Assembly: GCA_003117195.1 (NCBI GenBank)
Contig: BDSI01000075.1
Span: 550,852 to 614,851 of the forward strand
Length of the DNA: 64,000 bases
Direction: 5' to 3'
DNA from: Eudorina sp. 2006-703-Eu-15
Taxonomy: Eukaryota > Chlorophyta > Chlorophyceae > Chlamydomonadales > Volvocaceae
This document shows positions 11,808 through 23,500 of this stretch, piece after piece. The position numbers were made by a program, and so were the translations under genes. The notes under the pieces are model-generated. The model did not search any database, was not told where the DNA came from, and saw only the letters and a list, made by a program, of their open reading frames with translations. The stretch's first letter is position 1. The number at the start of each line of letters is the position of its first letter.

Positions 11808-14800
11808 TCAGCCCAGTCGCAGATGGCTTTGCGCATCGCTGTATGAGCTGCGTAAGATGAATGCCTCAGACAACACCCGTTCAAGCTGTGCCTCCGTCCA
11901 GTCCGATGTGGGCAGGCGTTGGAGGAAGAGGATGAGGTCCTGAAACTCCAACTGCCTCAGCCGGTCCTTCCAGCTAAGCAGGAACGCAGCCGACAAGTAG
12001 ATCTGCGACCAGTTGGGGGTCCGGACGTGGCATGAGCCCCACTGCCGTGGTTAAAACTTGATATCCATAAGTACTAGGTGTGCTATTTGGCCGTCAAGGC
12101 ACGAGTGCGAGACATGCAAGGGGCATAGCAAACGCCGGGGTTGTTTTTTAATGCAGGCAGAACAGGTGTGCGTGACATGCAACGGCCAGAGAACTGCCCA
12201 CAAAATCCGTAGTGCGTGTGGGGGGGCTAGGGTAGGACTGTAGGGTAGGACAGTTCCTCGAAGGCTGCGTGGCTGTGGGCACCCCGCACTTGCCGCTCCC
12301 GCCGCTCGAGCCTGGGCACACCGCCCGACCCCCATGAGCACGGCTGCTACGCACCAGGAACTCGCTGAAGCCCGTGCCCTCCGCCAGGTACGTGTCCCAC
12401 AGCCGTATCGCCAGGCAGAACGGCAGCTCCCGCACCAGCAGGCAGTTGACCCAGCGCAGCGCAAACTGGATGAAGTCCACCGCCTCAGCCTCCAGGTGGT
12501 CCGACACGTCAGACTCGCAACGCCTGGGACCCGGGGCCAGCCGGGCCGGATTAGGGGGGAGGGACCGCCGTATTCGACCGCCCGCACAACTACTAGTCTA
12601 CTACCAGTCTTCTGCAGTTTAGCTGTTTTGGCTGACGAAAAGGGAAAGACCGGGGGCCATACGGACTGAGGCCAGGATGGCGGGAGGATGCGCACGACCT
12701 GACGTAGCGCACGTCCGCGGCTGTTGGGTTTCCCCCGCCGGACCCCCGCCGGTGACGGTTGGCCAGGACCCCCCCCCCCCAGTGGGCACAGATCTGTCAC
12801 GGCGACGGGCGGACGCCGCGAGGCCAAGCGGGTTCCCGCCACACGTTCCCGGTTCCCCAACGAGAAGCGCCGCGCGCTCGGCCCCCTCAAGGCATCGCAC
12901 GGTGCCGCGACCGCGATCACCGCGGTCCAAGGCGATCCTCTTCCCCCCTCCTCCCGTTCCCTTTTCCCCCCTACGTTTTCTTCCCCCTACACCCCCCCTT
13001 CCTCACGTACACACTGGCGCAGCCCCCCCTTCCCCCCGTGTGTCCGCGCGCCCACCTGACCAGCTCCTTGATTCTGAACACCGCCCGCTGGATGCCCGGC
13101 TGCGCGTACGTGTAGTGGTCGTGGATGCCCTCCACCAGCTTGCACAGGCACCAGTAGCAGTCCGCCTCCACCGCCAACATGATGGTCTGACAGCGGGGCG
13201 GGAGAGCGGGGGGAGGGAGAGGGGCAGGTGGCGCCGCGGCGCCGGGCACCGGCGGGGGGAATAACGCGGTGAGGTGAGGCCATCCGGATCAGCGTGCAAC
13301 GGAGTGTGAAATGAGGGTTGCAGGGTCAGGCTCGGCTGCGTGTGAACACTCCTTGCGGTTCGGGTTCCCAGACCGGGCCCCAACCACACTCAGGCGGCAG
13401 CCTTCCCCCCTACCGCGGCCCTGCTCCCGGCGGCCTGATGGGCATCAACAGTCGCCCTCCCAGGCCCTCAAGCTCATGGGCATACGGCACCCGTTGATTC
13501 GGGTCCCTGCCCTGCAACCCCCCTGCCCCCTGCGCCCCGTGCTCTGCCCACCATGATCGCCCACCTGGTCCAGCGCGTCCGCCGACCAGCTCTCCATGGG
13601 CCCCGGCAGGTGCTCCGACAGGAACACGGCCAGGAAGGGTGTCACCAGGTCGTTCATGCCCTGCACGTAGCCGCTGGCGGGGTGCCTGGCGGGGGACACG
13701 GGCGGGGGCACGTGGGTGGGTCTGTCTGTCTGTTTGCGCGTGTGTGCCTGTGTATTGGAGGGGCTGAGTCTCGTAAGGCCCCCGGCGGTACTCACCGTAT
13801 CCCCCAGATGTACAACAGCCGCTGCAGCGACTCCTGGATGATGGGCTCGTGGAAGAAGGGCACATTGGGGGCGGTGCGCGGCACGTCCACCAACACCTGC
13901 GCCGCGGCGTCAGGGGCGCCCCAGGGGCGTCAAGGGGGGTTGTGCGCAGTGTTGGCGAGACGGTGACGGACGGTGACTCGCCACCGCAAGGAGACTGGGT
14001 GCGGTGACAGCACGGAGAATGCACGTGTGGGCTTGGTCGGGGGTATCGTACAGGTCGTACCCCGCCACCAGCGCCGTACCGCGTCCGTGCCGCACGGTGC
14101 AGCAGCGCGCCCTCGTCCACCGGACCACCGCATGGTGTGACGGGTGCGCAGCCCCGACCACGAAGCCCCGTCCCCCACCCCCGCGGAGGTGAGCCGGTCG
14201 CAGCCAGACGCACCGGTGACCCCCCCCCCGCGCCTCCACCGCCTCCCGCCCCCGCGCCTCCACCGCCTCCCGCCCCCGCGCCTCCACCGCCTCCCGCCCC
14301 CGCGCCTCCACCGCCTCCCGCCCCCGCGCCTCCACCGCCTCCCGCCCCCCAAGCAGCGCAGTATGAACACGTCTACCAACTTCCTGTACCGCATCCCCCT
14401 CCCCCTCCCCCAGGGTGCTGCCCGGGTTTGCTGCCCGGGTTACCCGGTTTTAATCTTTTTGACACCCACCCACCCACCCACCCACTCACCTGGCGGTAGG
14501 CCGCGATCTCATCCTCGCTGCGCTCCTCGTGCGGTATGTCGTAGTACTCGGGCACCATATCCGAGTACTCCCGCCGGCGCCGTGCCAGGGTCTGGGCTTG
14601 GCGGCTCCTGAGGGGAAGGCGGTGGCGGGAGGCGGGGAGGGAGGGAGGGAGGAAGGGAGGGAGGGAGGGAGGGAGGAAGGGAGGGAGGGAGGGAGGGAGG
14701 AAGGGAGGGAGGGAGGGAGGGAGGGAGGAAGGGAGGGAGGGAGGCAGAGGCGTGGGCAATGGCGGGGCTGAGTCTCAAACCATAACTTTCAGGACAAATG

Positions 14801-16043
14801 GGTTTGAAGCTCCTTGCCGACAGATTCCGCCGATGCCGTTATGCGCCGCCGCCGCCGCCTGCACGGGGCGCTGCCGCACACACGCGCCTCGCCCCCCCAT
14901 GCGCTCCCGTCGTATCTGCCGCCACGAACATCTCGAAGCCCCCCCAATCCTGCCCGACCGTCCTGTGCGGCCATCTGGGCGCCCGGCGCTTTCAGGACGC
15001 CGAGCTCTTTCCCTCCCCGTGTCCCCCGTCTCCTGCCCCGTCTCCTCTTTCCCTGTCCCGTCTCCTCTTTCCCTGCCCCGTCTCCTCTTTCCCTGCCCCG
15101 TCTCCTCTTTCCCTGCCCTCCCCCGTCTCCTCCTGTCCCCTTCCCTCCTCCCACCGCCCCCCCGCGGACGTCCAGCGTACTCTCCCTCCTCCCCGCAGAG
15201 AGTCGCCCGGCGTGCGTGCCAGGTATCTGTCGTACCTGGCGGGCGGCAGGTAGCCGCACAGCAGGCGCCAGACCTGCGGCCTCAGCGGCAGGGGCACCCC
15301 GTTCCAGGACAGCTCCCTCAGGGCGTCGAGATCTACCTGGAGGGAGGAGGTGGGGTGAGGGTGATGGTGCGGGTGGGGAGGAGGGGGGGATGCGGAGGAG
15401 GTAGGGTGAGGGTGGGCGTGAGGGCGCGGACGGGGCAGGAGGAGGAGGAGTAGCGAACTGCGGTCTTGCACCTAGGCACCGACCCAACCAGGTGTCAGTC
15501 GCACATACACACGCACACACATACACACACACGCACACACACACATACACACGCACACACCGCCCTTCTCGCAAGTCTGCCGCCTCACGTCCTGACCACA
15601 AAAGGTAGCCGTGACATCCACCCTGTCGGCCCTAGCCCCCGGCCCCCGCCTTCCGCCCCCGGCACCGGCCGTCCCCTGTTCCAAACGCCGCACGAGTTCC
15701 CGCTCGCCGCTGGGGCACCCACCCCACCCACCCCACCCACCCCACCCACCCCACCCACCACAGGCTCCTGCAGCAGCCGGTGGAACTTCCGGACCCGGTG
15801 CTCGGGGATAGCCGCCTGCTGCATCAGCCCACCGCCGGCAGCGGCGCCTCCAGCGCCCGGTGCCGCCGCCCCGGTGGCCCAGGAGGAGGTCGCTGGCACC
15901 AATACGGCGGAGCTGCCACCGCCCACGTTGGCGCCGCCGCCGCCACCGCCGTCCGCGAGGCCCGGCCCACCGTCGTTGGGGTCCCAAGGCTGCCCCAGGC
16001 CGGCCCTGGTGGCGCCTTCCAGCCCCAACGCGCCCTTCTGCAT
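11808..16043 (-). CDS. TBC-domain Rab GTPase-activating protein (TBC1D22/Gyp1 type)
   Basis: Eight exons in transcription order: 16043-15762, 15336-15236, 14607-14490, 13896-13796, 13685-13565, 13186-13056, 12523-12355 and 12002-11808, giving 405 residues with all phases closing. TBC proteins stimulate GTP hydrolysis on Rab GTPases. The first ~75 residues are Gly/Ala-rich. Then VRKFHRLLQEPVDLDALREL leads into WNGVPLPLRPQVWRLLCGYLP. The two catalytic fingers are present: Arg174 in VDVPRT and Gln209 in GYVQGMNDLVTP. Later blocks YWCLCKLVEGIHDHYTYAQP and FIQFALRWVNCLLVRELP, ending with AFLLSWKDRL and LILFLQRLPT, follow the human TBC1D22 order end to end. The start is the first ATG after an in-frame stop, though an upstream exon cannot be excluded. 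Introns hold a 24-bp tandem repeat, GGGA tracts and copies of dispersed repeats. It faces the kinase gene head-to-head and ARF1 tail-to-tail. Confidence 0.93.
12104..12200 (+). repeat. Dispersed repeat family B, rearranged copy in a TBC intron
   Basis: Contains GACATGCAAGGGGCATAGC, then about 30 bp later the GCAGGCAGAACAGGTGTGCG and TGACATGCAACGGCC blocks. These are the same blocks as at 113-165 and 53961-54010 but in a different order. It lies in the last intron of the TBC gene. Confidence 0.5.
14230..14350 (+). repeat. 24-bp minisatellite, five copies
   Basis: Five copies of a 24-bp C-rich unit beginning GCGCCTCCACCGCCTCCCGC, starting at 14230, 14254, 14278, 14302 and 14326. It sits in the intron between TBC exons 3 and 4 and is directly followed by a family A element. 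Confidence 0.9.
14351..14390 (+). repeat. Dispersed element family A, antisense copy in a TBC intron
   Basis: Reads AAGCAGCGCAGTATGAACAC then GTCTACCAACTTCCTGTACC, a near-consensus copy on the + strand, therefore antisense to the TBC gene. It lies in the intron between exons 3 and 4, about 100 bp from the exon 3 donor. Confidence 0.75.
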
Positions 16044-17511
16044 CTGGGTCCTCGGTTCCGGAGCCAGGCTCTAGGCGCTCTGTGGCTCCTATCAGGTCCT
16101 CGATCAGGTCAATAGGTACGGGGTCGGGCTCAACGGGCTCAATCGGGCCTCGAGGTGACGTGATGGTGCGCTGCCTGAGGCCCGTGAGGAGGGAAGGGAG
16201 GGGGCGGCGAGCGGGGGACGGGGCAGTGTGGATGACAATGGCGGCGCTGACTGGCAGCGGGAATATCGGGGGGCTGGGGTCGGGTGGGGGAAAGGGCGGA
16301 TGGGGGAGAGGGCGGATGGGGGATGGGGCGGATGGGGGAGAGGGCGGATGGGGGAGAGGGCGGATGGGGGAGAGGGCGGATGGGGGAGAGGGCGGATGGG
16401 GGAGAGGGCGGATGGGGAGAGGGCGGATGGGGGAGAGGGCGGATGGGGGAGAGGGCGGATGGGGGAGAGGGCGGATGGGGGAGAGGGCGGATGGGGGAGA
16501 GGGCGGATGGGGGAGAGGGCGGATGGGGGAGAGGGCGGATGGGGGAGAGGGCGGATGGGGGAGAGGGCGGATGGGGATGGGGTGGCGCGGAGGGATCGGG
16601 AGGGACAGGCGGCGCAGCGGACAGTCCGGAGCGGGACACGCTTGGTTAGCGGTGCGGGGTAGGGATGTGGGGAAGGGGGACGCCGCGATGTGCGTCAGGC
16701 AAGGCGCGGCGCGCGTGTGAATGGCGCCTCGCCTCGGGGATGTGGAGTCGACGAAGGGACTGGTAAGGGAAGGCCTAAGTGGACGTGCCCCTTGACTGTG
16801 CGGCCAATTCACCGTCAACCAGCTTGCCTGTTGCCCTGCTCGTAAGGCCGTGCAGCTGAAGGGTCAGGCAGGTAAGAGCTCCGCTGGCGTGTGTTGTGGG
16901 GGCACTGTTCAACTTCAGCGCCAAACAGTGGAAACGCTTGCGACGTTGAAGGGGTTCGGCGTGTGCTATAGGAACGGTTGCGTGTCGCGCGCTTCTCCAC
17001 CAGTGTAACCTCCTTGGTACATGACCGGCAAATAATACGTAAAATGATCGTTATTCCACTACTTCATGTGTTGCAACCCGCCCATTTGGCTGCAAAGAGA
17101 ATTCATACATGTAACTCCATAAAAAATATTGGTTTTGGATTAGGCTTTTTAACCAAAACCAATGTCATGTATAGTATGCCTTGGGAAACGGTGAAAACGC
17201 GGATGCAAGAACGCCAGTTACGACAATGGAATCGAGCACCTCACGCAGAGAAGCGCAGGTCTTTGCAAAACTGCATTATTATAGACACACGCGCATTATG
17301 TCTGCAACCGTTTGCTGGTATTTTAGTTTTCAACTGTAGTGACCGCAGTGCTCTTCCCCGGCGTGCCAGTCCGCCATTACATTCCATTCTGAGTTATGAC
17401 GTGACATACTTGAAGCATTTGTGCCTTGATTACTGGCAAAACGTTGGGCGCTTGTGTGATAAGAGACTCACAAGATAGGGTGCGCAAGCAGCAAAGCTGT
17501 TTCTGTCGCAA
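16044..17511. promoter_or_regulatory. Shared upstream region of divergent TBC and kinase genes
   Basis: 1.47 kb between two start codons on opposite strands, so it should contain both promoters and 5' UTRs. The TBC side is dominated by a 16-bp minisatellite. The kinase side (about 16800-17511) is AT-richer, with no repeat and no convincing exon. No specific promoter element was identified. Confidence 0.5.
16276..16577 (+). repeat. 16-bp minisatellite, about 18 copies
   Basis: Tandem units of GGGCGGATGGGGGAGA, with one copy having GGGGAT and one a base shorter. The array is strongly G-rich on the + strand and lies about 230 bp upstream of the TBC start codon. It creates long artificial open frames on both strands. 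Confidence 0.9.
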
Positions 17512-20500
17512 ATGAAAATGATTCAGAGGCTCAGAGGTAAGGGGGCGGCTGAACGGAGGTCTCAGGGTGCCTGGGTGCCTTGCTACCTGCTTACACGACA
17601 CCGGTGGAGCTGCCGGCGGTTTTGCGGCCGGGCAAAATAACGAGAAGGTCATGGGAGCATCAGATTTGTCCTGCTCACGGCAGCTGCCCCGTCGTTTTTC
17701 AGGGAACCTCTGAAAAATGTGAACAGCGGAACCGGTGCCGGTGGACAGGCAGCACCAACCGGCGCGCCCATCCTGGGAGCTGTCGCATCTGCCCCTATCA
17801 CAGTTAACGGAGGTCCTGTACGCCCAATAAATGGTGAGGCACTCACTTATCGCACGAGAAACTCATCACTTAACACCGATGGCCTCGCCTCCTGGCTTCC
17901 CTTCCTGCTGCAACATACTCCATCACGGGCAATGGCGGATCGTGCTTCCTTTAAACACACGCACATCATCCCGGCCATGCCGGCTCGGTGTCTTCATCGC
18001 AGGCGTCGGCGCTGAGAACATTTTCGTCTCCATGCCCGGGAAGCTCGCGGCCGCGCGTGCCTCCCGCGAAGCCTTGGAGCGCGCCGGACCTCAGCTTCCC
18101 CGGCGAACCGGATCCACTCAGGGCGGCCTTCCGACGGAGCTGGAGGACGCTACCCATGACTCGGAGTCCGCCACCGTCTCCCGCACCTCGGGCGGCACCC
18201 GCCTGCTCCGCAACGTGACCACGGACGGCCCTCCCCTCGCGGGCGCCAGCCCCCGTCAACAGGGGCCCCACGGAAACCCACAGCAGCAGCAACACCCGCA
18301 GCAACACCAGCCGCCAGATGGCGCAAGACCCACATCGGGGCAGTCCGTCACCTTTCTCCTATCCTCGGGCCAGCACGGCGGGACGCCCACCGCCACCGCC
18401 GCTGCCACGGCGTTCCTGGTACAGCAAGGAATCGCTGGCGGCGGGGGGTCCATCAGCGGCGGTTGCGGCGGCGGCAGCGGCCCCGCGTCCATGGGCCCCG
18501 CCAGTGCGGCGGCGGCCGCGAGCGCGGCCTCACCGTTCACCGCGGGGGCCCCCGCGGCGGCGGCGGCGGCCAGCTCCCCAATCGATCCCGCCCGCAGCAG
18601 TCACCTGCCCCTCGACGGCTCCGCTTCCCTCAGCTTGCCGCAACGCGGGAGCCTACAGCTAGCTGCCGACGACGCCAACAAGCGCGGGTCGCACACGGGC
18701 AGCGGCGGCGCCGCCGGCGGCGACGCCGTCACTTTCGCGGTCCCCGCCGCCGCCAGCTCTTCCTCCGATGCCACCGCCGCCGCCGCCACGGCGGCGGCGG
18801 CGGCCGCGGTGTCCGCGACGAACAGCGGGAACCCGGGCTCCGCCTTCGCCGCAGCGGCGGCCGCGACCGCGGCTGTCGCGGCGGCGCGCGGCTCCTTCAG
18901 TGACAACTTCCAACAACAGCCCGTCAACGCGGCATCGGAGCAAGTGTGGACGGCGGTGGCGGCGACGTCCATGGACCGGGCCCGCACCAGCAACGGTGCC
19001 GCTGCAACCATGCCGCTGCGCCACTCCCGTTTGCGGATCGCGGCAGCGGCGGCGGCGACGTCGTCGGGGCCGCCGACGACCGGCGCCGCCGTCGGCGCCG
19101 CCCTGGGCTCCTCCGTCTTCGCCACCACCGGCAGCAGCAGCAGCTCGCAGCGGACCCAGATGACCGGCGGGGCGGAGGCGCGGCGGCAGGGCGCGATGCA
19201 GGCGGGGATGGACTCGGGGGCCGCGGCGGCGGCGGCGGCGGCGCCGCCGCCGCCGGCGTTGGACGGCATGTCGGACCCGCCGCCGTCGCCCGCGCACCCC
19301 AGTGACACCAACGTGATCGCCTGGACGGCCTCCGCCACGCGGGCGTTCAGCGGCGCGGGCAGCAGCTCCGCCGGCGGTACCCCCGGCGGGACGATGGCGG
19401 CCGGCAGCAGCTTTGTGAGCCGGGGGCGGGCGCCGCGCCGACTGACGCCGGCGGGGTCCGCCGGGATTGGCGTGGTCTCGGAGCTGTTCGAGGGGGGCGG
19501 CCGCGGCGAGGAACTGGCCAGCGCGGGCTCGTCCTTCACTGTACGGCAGACGCCGTCTGACGCGGAGGACGAGATGCTCGAACGGGCGCGCGCGCGGCGG
19601 GCGCTGCGCTCCCTGACGCTGTCGAACGTGGCGGGCGAGCCGCGGCCGGCGGCGGCGGCGCCGCCGCCGCCGGTGGTGGCGGCGGCGGCGGTGGTAGCGG
19701 ACAGCATGCTGGCGTCGGCGGCAGACCGGATGCGGCCGTCCACGGAAGGGGCTTTCTCCTCCACGCCGCCGCCGAGCCGCGTGCCCATCCGCCTCAACCA
19801 CCAACCGGGGCACAACCGCCGGCCGCCCAACCGTCACGCGTCCATGCCGGCCATGAAGCGCGACGGGTCTGGAGCCGCCGCCGCCGACGGCGGCGGCAAG
19901 ACGGGACCGAGCGGGACCCGCAAGTCGCCGCTGATGCGGCCGCCGCTCAGCGGCGGGTTGCTGCCCGAGGACAGCGTGCCTGAGGACATGGAGGGTGAGG
20001 ACAACGGCGCGCCCGATGACGGCGGCGGCGGCGGCGCTGGCGGCGGCGGCCGCACCGGCGGCGGCGGCATGGGCGGGGCAGTGGATACGATGGCCTCTGG
20101 CTACTCCCGCATGATCAGCGACAGTCCCGCCACCAGCCAGATGTCGATAACGTCATCGGGGCTGTACCCGGGTCTAGCAAGCAGTACGGCACAGCAGCGG
20201 CAGGCGGCGCTGGGCTCCGGCGGCACCCCGGCCGCCGCCGCGGCCGCCACCGCCGCGGCGGCGCTCACCCGGGGCAACACGGATGGGGCCGCGAACGCGA
20301 GTGGGAGGGCGCTGGCAGCGGCGCAGACCCCGCCGCCGTCAACGACGGCGGCGGCGGTGTCACGTCTGGGGGGTTCGGGCCCCCATCCCGCAGGCATCCC
20401 CCAGGCGATGCTCATGCAGCTGCTGGACAACAACAGCAGCGGCCAGCGAGCAAGCTTCGAGGAGGACATCTGCCGCCCCACGCCCGCGTTCCTGGGCGGC

Positions 20501-23500
20501 GGCGGCGGCGGCGGCGGTGGTGGTGGTGGCGGCGGCGGCGGCGGCGGCCACAGCAGCTTGCTGCCCACCGCGGCCGGCGGCGGCGCCGCGTCCGGTGTGC
20601 AGGCGCAGGTCAGCTACACGGGCACCGCCGCGGACCGGCCGTCGCACATGAGCAGCCGGATGCTGAGTGGGGCGCATGCACAGCACTCGAACAGTCTGGC
20701 GGCGCTGCACAAGGCGGTGGAGAAGCTGATGTTGCAGGTGGGGGAGGGGAGGGAGGGGAGGGGAGGGGACGTCGAGTTGGTTTGGCGAGGAGACCCGCGC
20801 CCGAACCAACCCGACAGCCAGCAAACCTTTACCAGACAACCTGCAACATGCGCCGGGTCCGTGTGTTGTGTGTGCGTGTGTGGTGTTTCAAGGGGAGGGG
20901 TGATCTTAACGGAGGTGGTGTCACAGCCGGTAACTCGAGCGGGACGGAATGCGGCCGGGATGGGTGGGGCGGGTCGGGGAAGGGGCGAAAGGGGGGGTAA
21001 GGATTGGGAACCGATGGGGGGGTGAGTGCAGGCGAGGGAAGGGGCGGGGGGAGGGGACGGGGAGTGTCCCGGACACTGGGGCAGTGACGGGGACACCCGG
21101 GGCGGTGGAGCGGGGCGCCGCGGAGTGCGGCGGCGGACCTCGTCGCGGGTGCACCGGGGGATGCCTCACGTCGGCACGGGACGCAGGTTCGTTGGGAGAT
21201 CGGCGGGTTGGGAAGCGCACCGGCCTCTTGGGGGGGATCGGTGCGTTGGGCGGTCGGGCGGATTCGGGCGGTTTTGGGGGGGTTGTTCAGAACCGTGGAC
21301 AGGTGGTATGGCGGGGTGCGGGGTGTGGACAGCGAAGTGGCGGCAGGCTTCGTCGCCCCCCGGTCGAGCAGGGGAGCGGCAGGGGTGAAAACGAAACCAG
21401 GGAGGCGGGGTAGGAGGGGTTTGGGGAGGGGAAGGAAAGGGAGAAGGAAGAGGAGGGCGGCGGTAGGAGGCGGAGGGGGAGGGTGACGGTCCCCTGTCCC
21501 CCCCTTTCCGCCACGTCCTCCCGCCCCACAGGACAGCGGGCTGTACGTCAAGGTGCAGGCGAGCATGAAGGGCATCTCCAGCTTGGCCAAGGTGGGCGTC
21601 GTGGGGGAGTCGGAGGGGGTCGCGAATAGGGGGGCGCGGGTGCGGGTGTGGGCGCGGACCGTTTGGGAGGGGGAGACGCCGGACGGGGATTATCACCCTG
21701 GAGAAGAACCCGCACCCGCATCGAAGACCCGCCCGAAGGAGGGGGGAGAGCGGCTGCCCGCTTGTTGGCATCCCTCCGCGGAGGGGAGGAGCAGCCCCTC
21801 GCGGCGGTGTCGGGATAGGGCTCAAAAAGGGGGCGAAGCGCAGACACAGCCAGGGTATCTTGCAGGTAAGTATGTTGGGCCTGGGTGGTTCGGGCGGGGC
21901 TCCTTACTGAACACCCAACAGGGTGAAGCTCTTCCGTGTTCAGTGTTTTGCTGTGTGATTAGACTTGCGGTGGTGGCGCGGTTGCCTTGTTCGCCGCATT
22001 TTCTTGCAGGTTATATGGTAAGTATATTTGCGCCTGGGTTCGGGCGGGCGGGCGGGTTGCATTTCTAAGCAATCAACAGGGTGTTGGGGGACCGGAGCTG
22101 ACCGCAGCGAGGCACAGGGGCACAAGGGCACAGGGGCGCGTGAGCGCAGAGAGAGAAAGCGATGCGCGGGTCGGCCACGGCCGCACAACCACCGTACCAC
22201 AGCACCGGGGGCCGCCGTGGCCGCCTTCGTTCGGGCTGCTGATGTTGCTGCGGCTGTGTACGTGAGCTGAACAGGTTCAATGGCAGCCGCCGCCGCTGCC
22301 ACGGCCCCCCATTCGGCCATTGCCCTCCTTTGCTGAACATTTCTGCCGATGCCAATGCGGGCCCCACCTTCAGCAGCGCAGTGTGGCGTATGTCTACCAA
22401 CGCCTGTACCCCCTACCCTTACTCCCTCCCCCTCCCTCCGGTCAGGAGACCAACAAGCTGGAGTACGTCCGTGACGCCAGCGGCGCTACCGTGATCAACC
22501 AGTACGTGGTGGTCAAGACCCTGGGGCGGGGTTCCTTTGGGAAGGTGAAGCTGTGTCTCAACACGCTGGACGGACAGCTGTACGCGGTGAAGGTGGGTGT
22601 AGGGCGGGCGGGGGTGTAGGTGGGTGGGGTGGGTGGGTGGGTGGGTGGGGACATGTGCGGCGGGGCGGAGGGGTGGGGCCCCCCAACCCGCACATAGCCG
22701 TTGCCCGATCGACCCACGGCCATCCCACCTTCGTTGCATTTTCAAGCATACCCTCCCCCCCACATCAGCAGTAATTTTCTGATTTCACTTCAACCTTGTT
22801 CGTTGACGTTGGGAGCTAGGGCTCCGGTCGGTTCTCTCCGAGTTCTGTACATGTTCCGACTCATATTACTTGGTTTTGGCAACACCGACGCCTACACCGT
22901 CGTCTTCGCTGGCGTCCTGCGGTACTGTACCAATTTTCTCCGGTCGAACCATCGCTCTGGCAGCAGCGCAGTTTGAAATTGTCCTGTACCCTCCCCCCCC
23001 CAAACACACACACGCCCAACTCCCTGAGCGCAGTTTGAAAATGTGTACCAGTTTCCAACACTCCGGCCCCTCCTCAACCCCCTCCTCCAACCACCGCCTC
23101 TGCCTTGGCTGTTTCCATCCCCCCCCTCCCTTATGTCACCCATTTCCCCTCCCCCTCTCCTCTCCCCCCTTCCCCCTGCAGATGATCAACCGGGCTCACC
23201 TGCTGCGTCAGCTCCAGAAACCCGCTCGGCCGCTGCGGCGGCGCGCCCCTCCGCCCCGCAATACCTCTGACACGGGCCTTATGGACATGCAGCACCGGAC
23301 TCAGACCGACGGCAACCTCGTGTTGGGCAACACAGCCGCGAACGGCAACTTTGGGAACGCGGCGCAGGTGGGGTGGGGTGGGGTGGGGGTAGCCGTTGGG
23401 GAGGCGGTGGGGATTGGCGTAAGGCGGGGCGGTGACGAGATCGGCGGGGGATGGCGGACGGGGGGTGGGGGAGGCGCGCGTGGGTGTGACAGGCAACAGG

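Noticed and set aside
16276..16577. CRISPR-like array
   Set aside because: Units are contiguous with no unique spacers, and the surrounding genes are eukaryotic.
16139..16818. Long frames over the 16-bp minisatellite on both strands (e.g. poly [13 protein letters not shown])
   Set aside because: The repeat unit contains no stop in several frames; the peptide is pure repeat with no splice or start support.
17831..18002. Start of the kinase protein at 17831 (MVRHSLIARE...)
   Set aside because: The frame is merely open through an intron. Splicing 17833 to 18003 joins a more natural sequence in phase and leaves the segment as a GT-AG intron.
18659..19837. Minus-strand frames of about 400 codons opposite kinase exon 3
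   Set aside because: They are Arg/Ala shadows of a GC-rich coding exon; the + frame continues in phase into the kinase domain.
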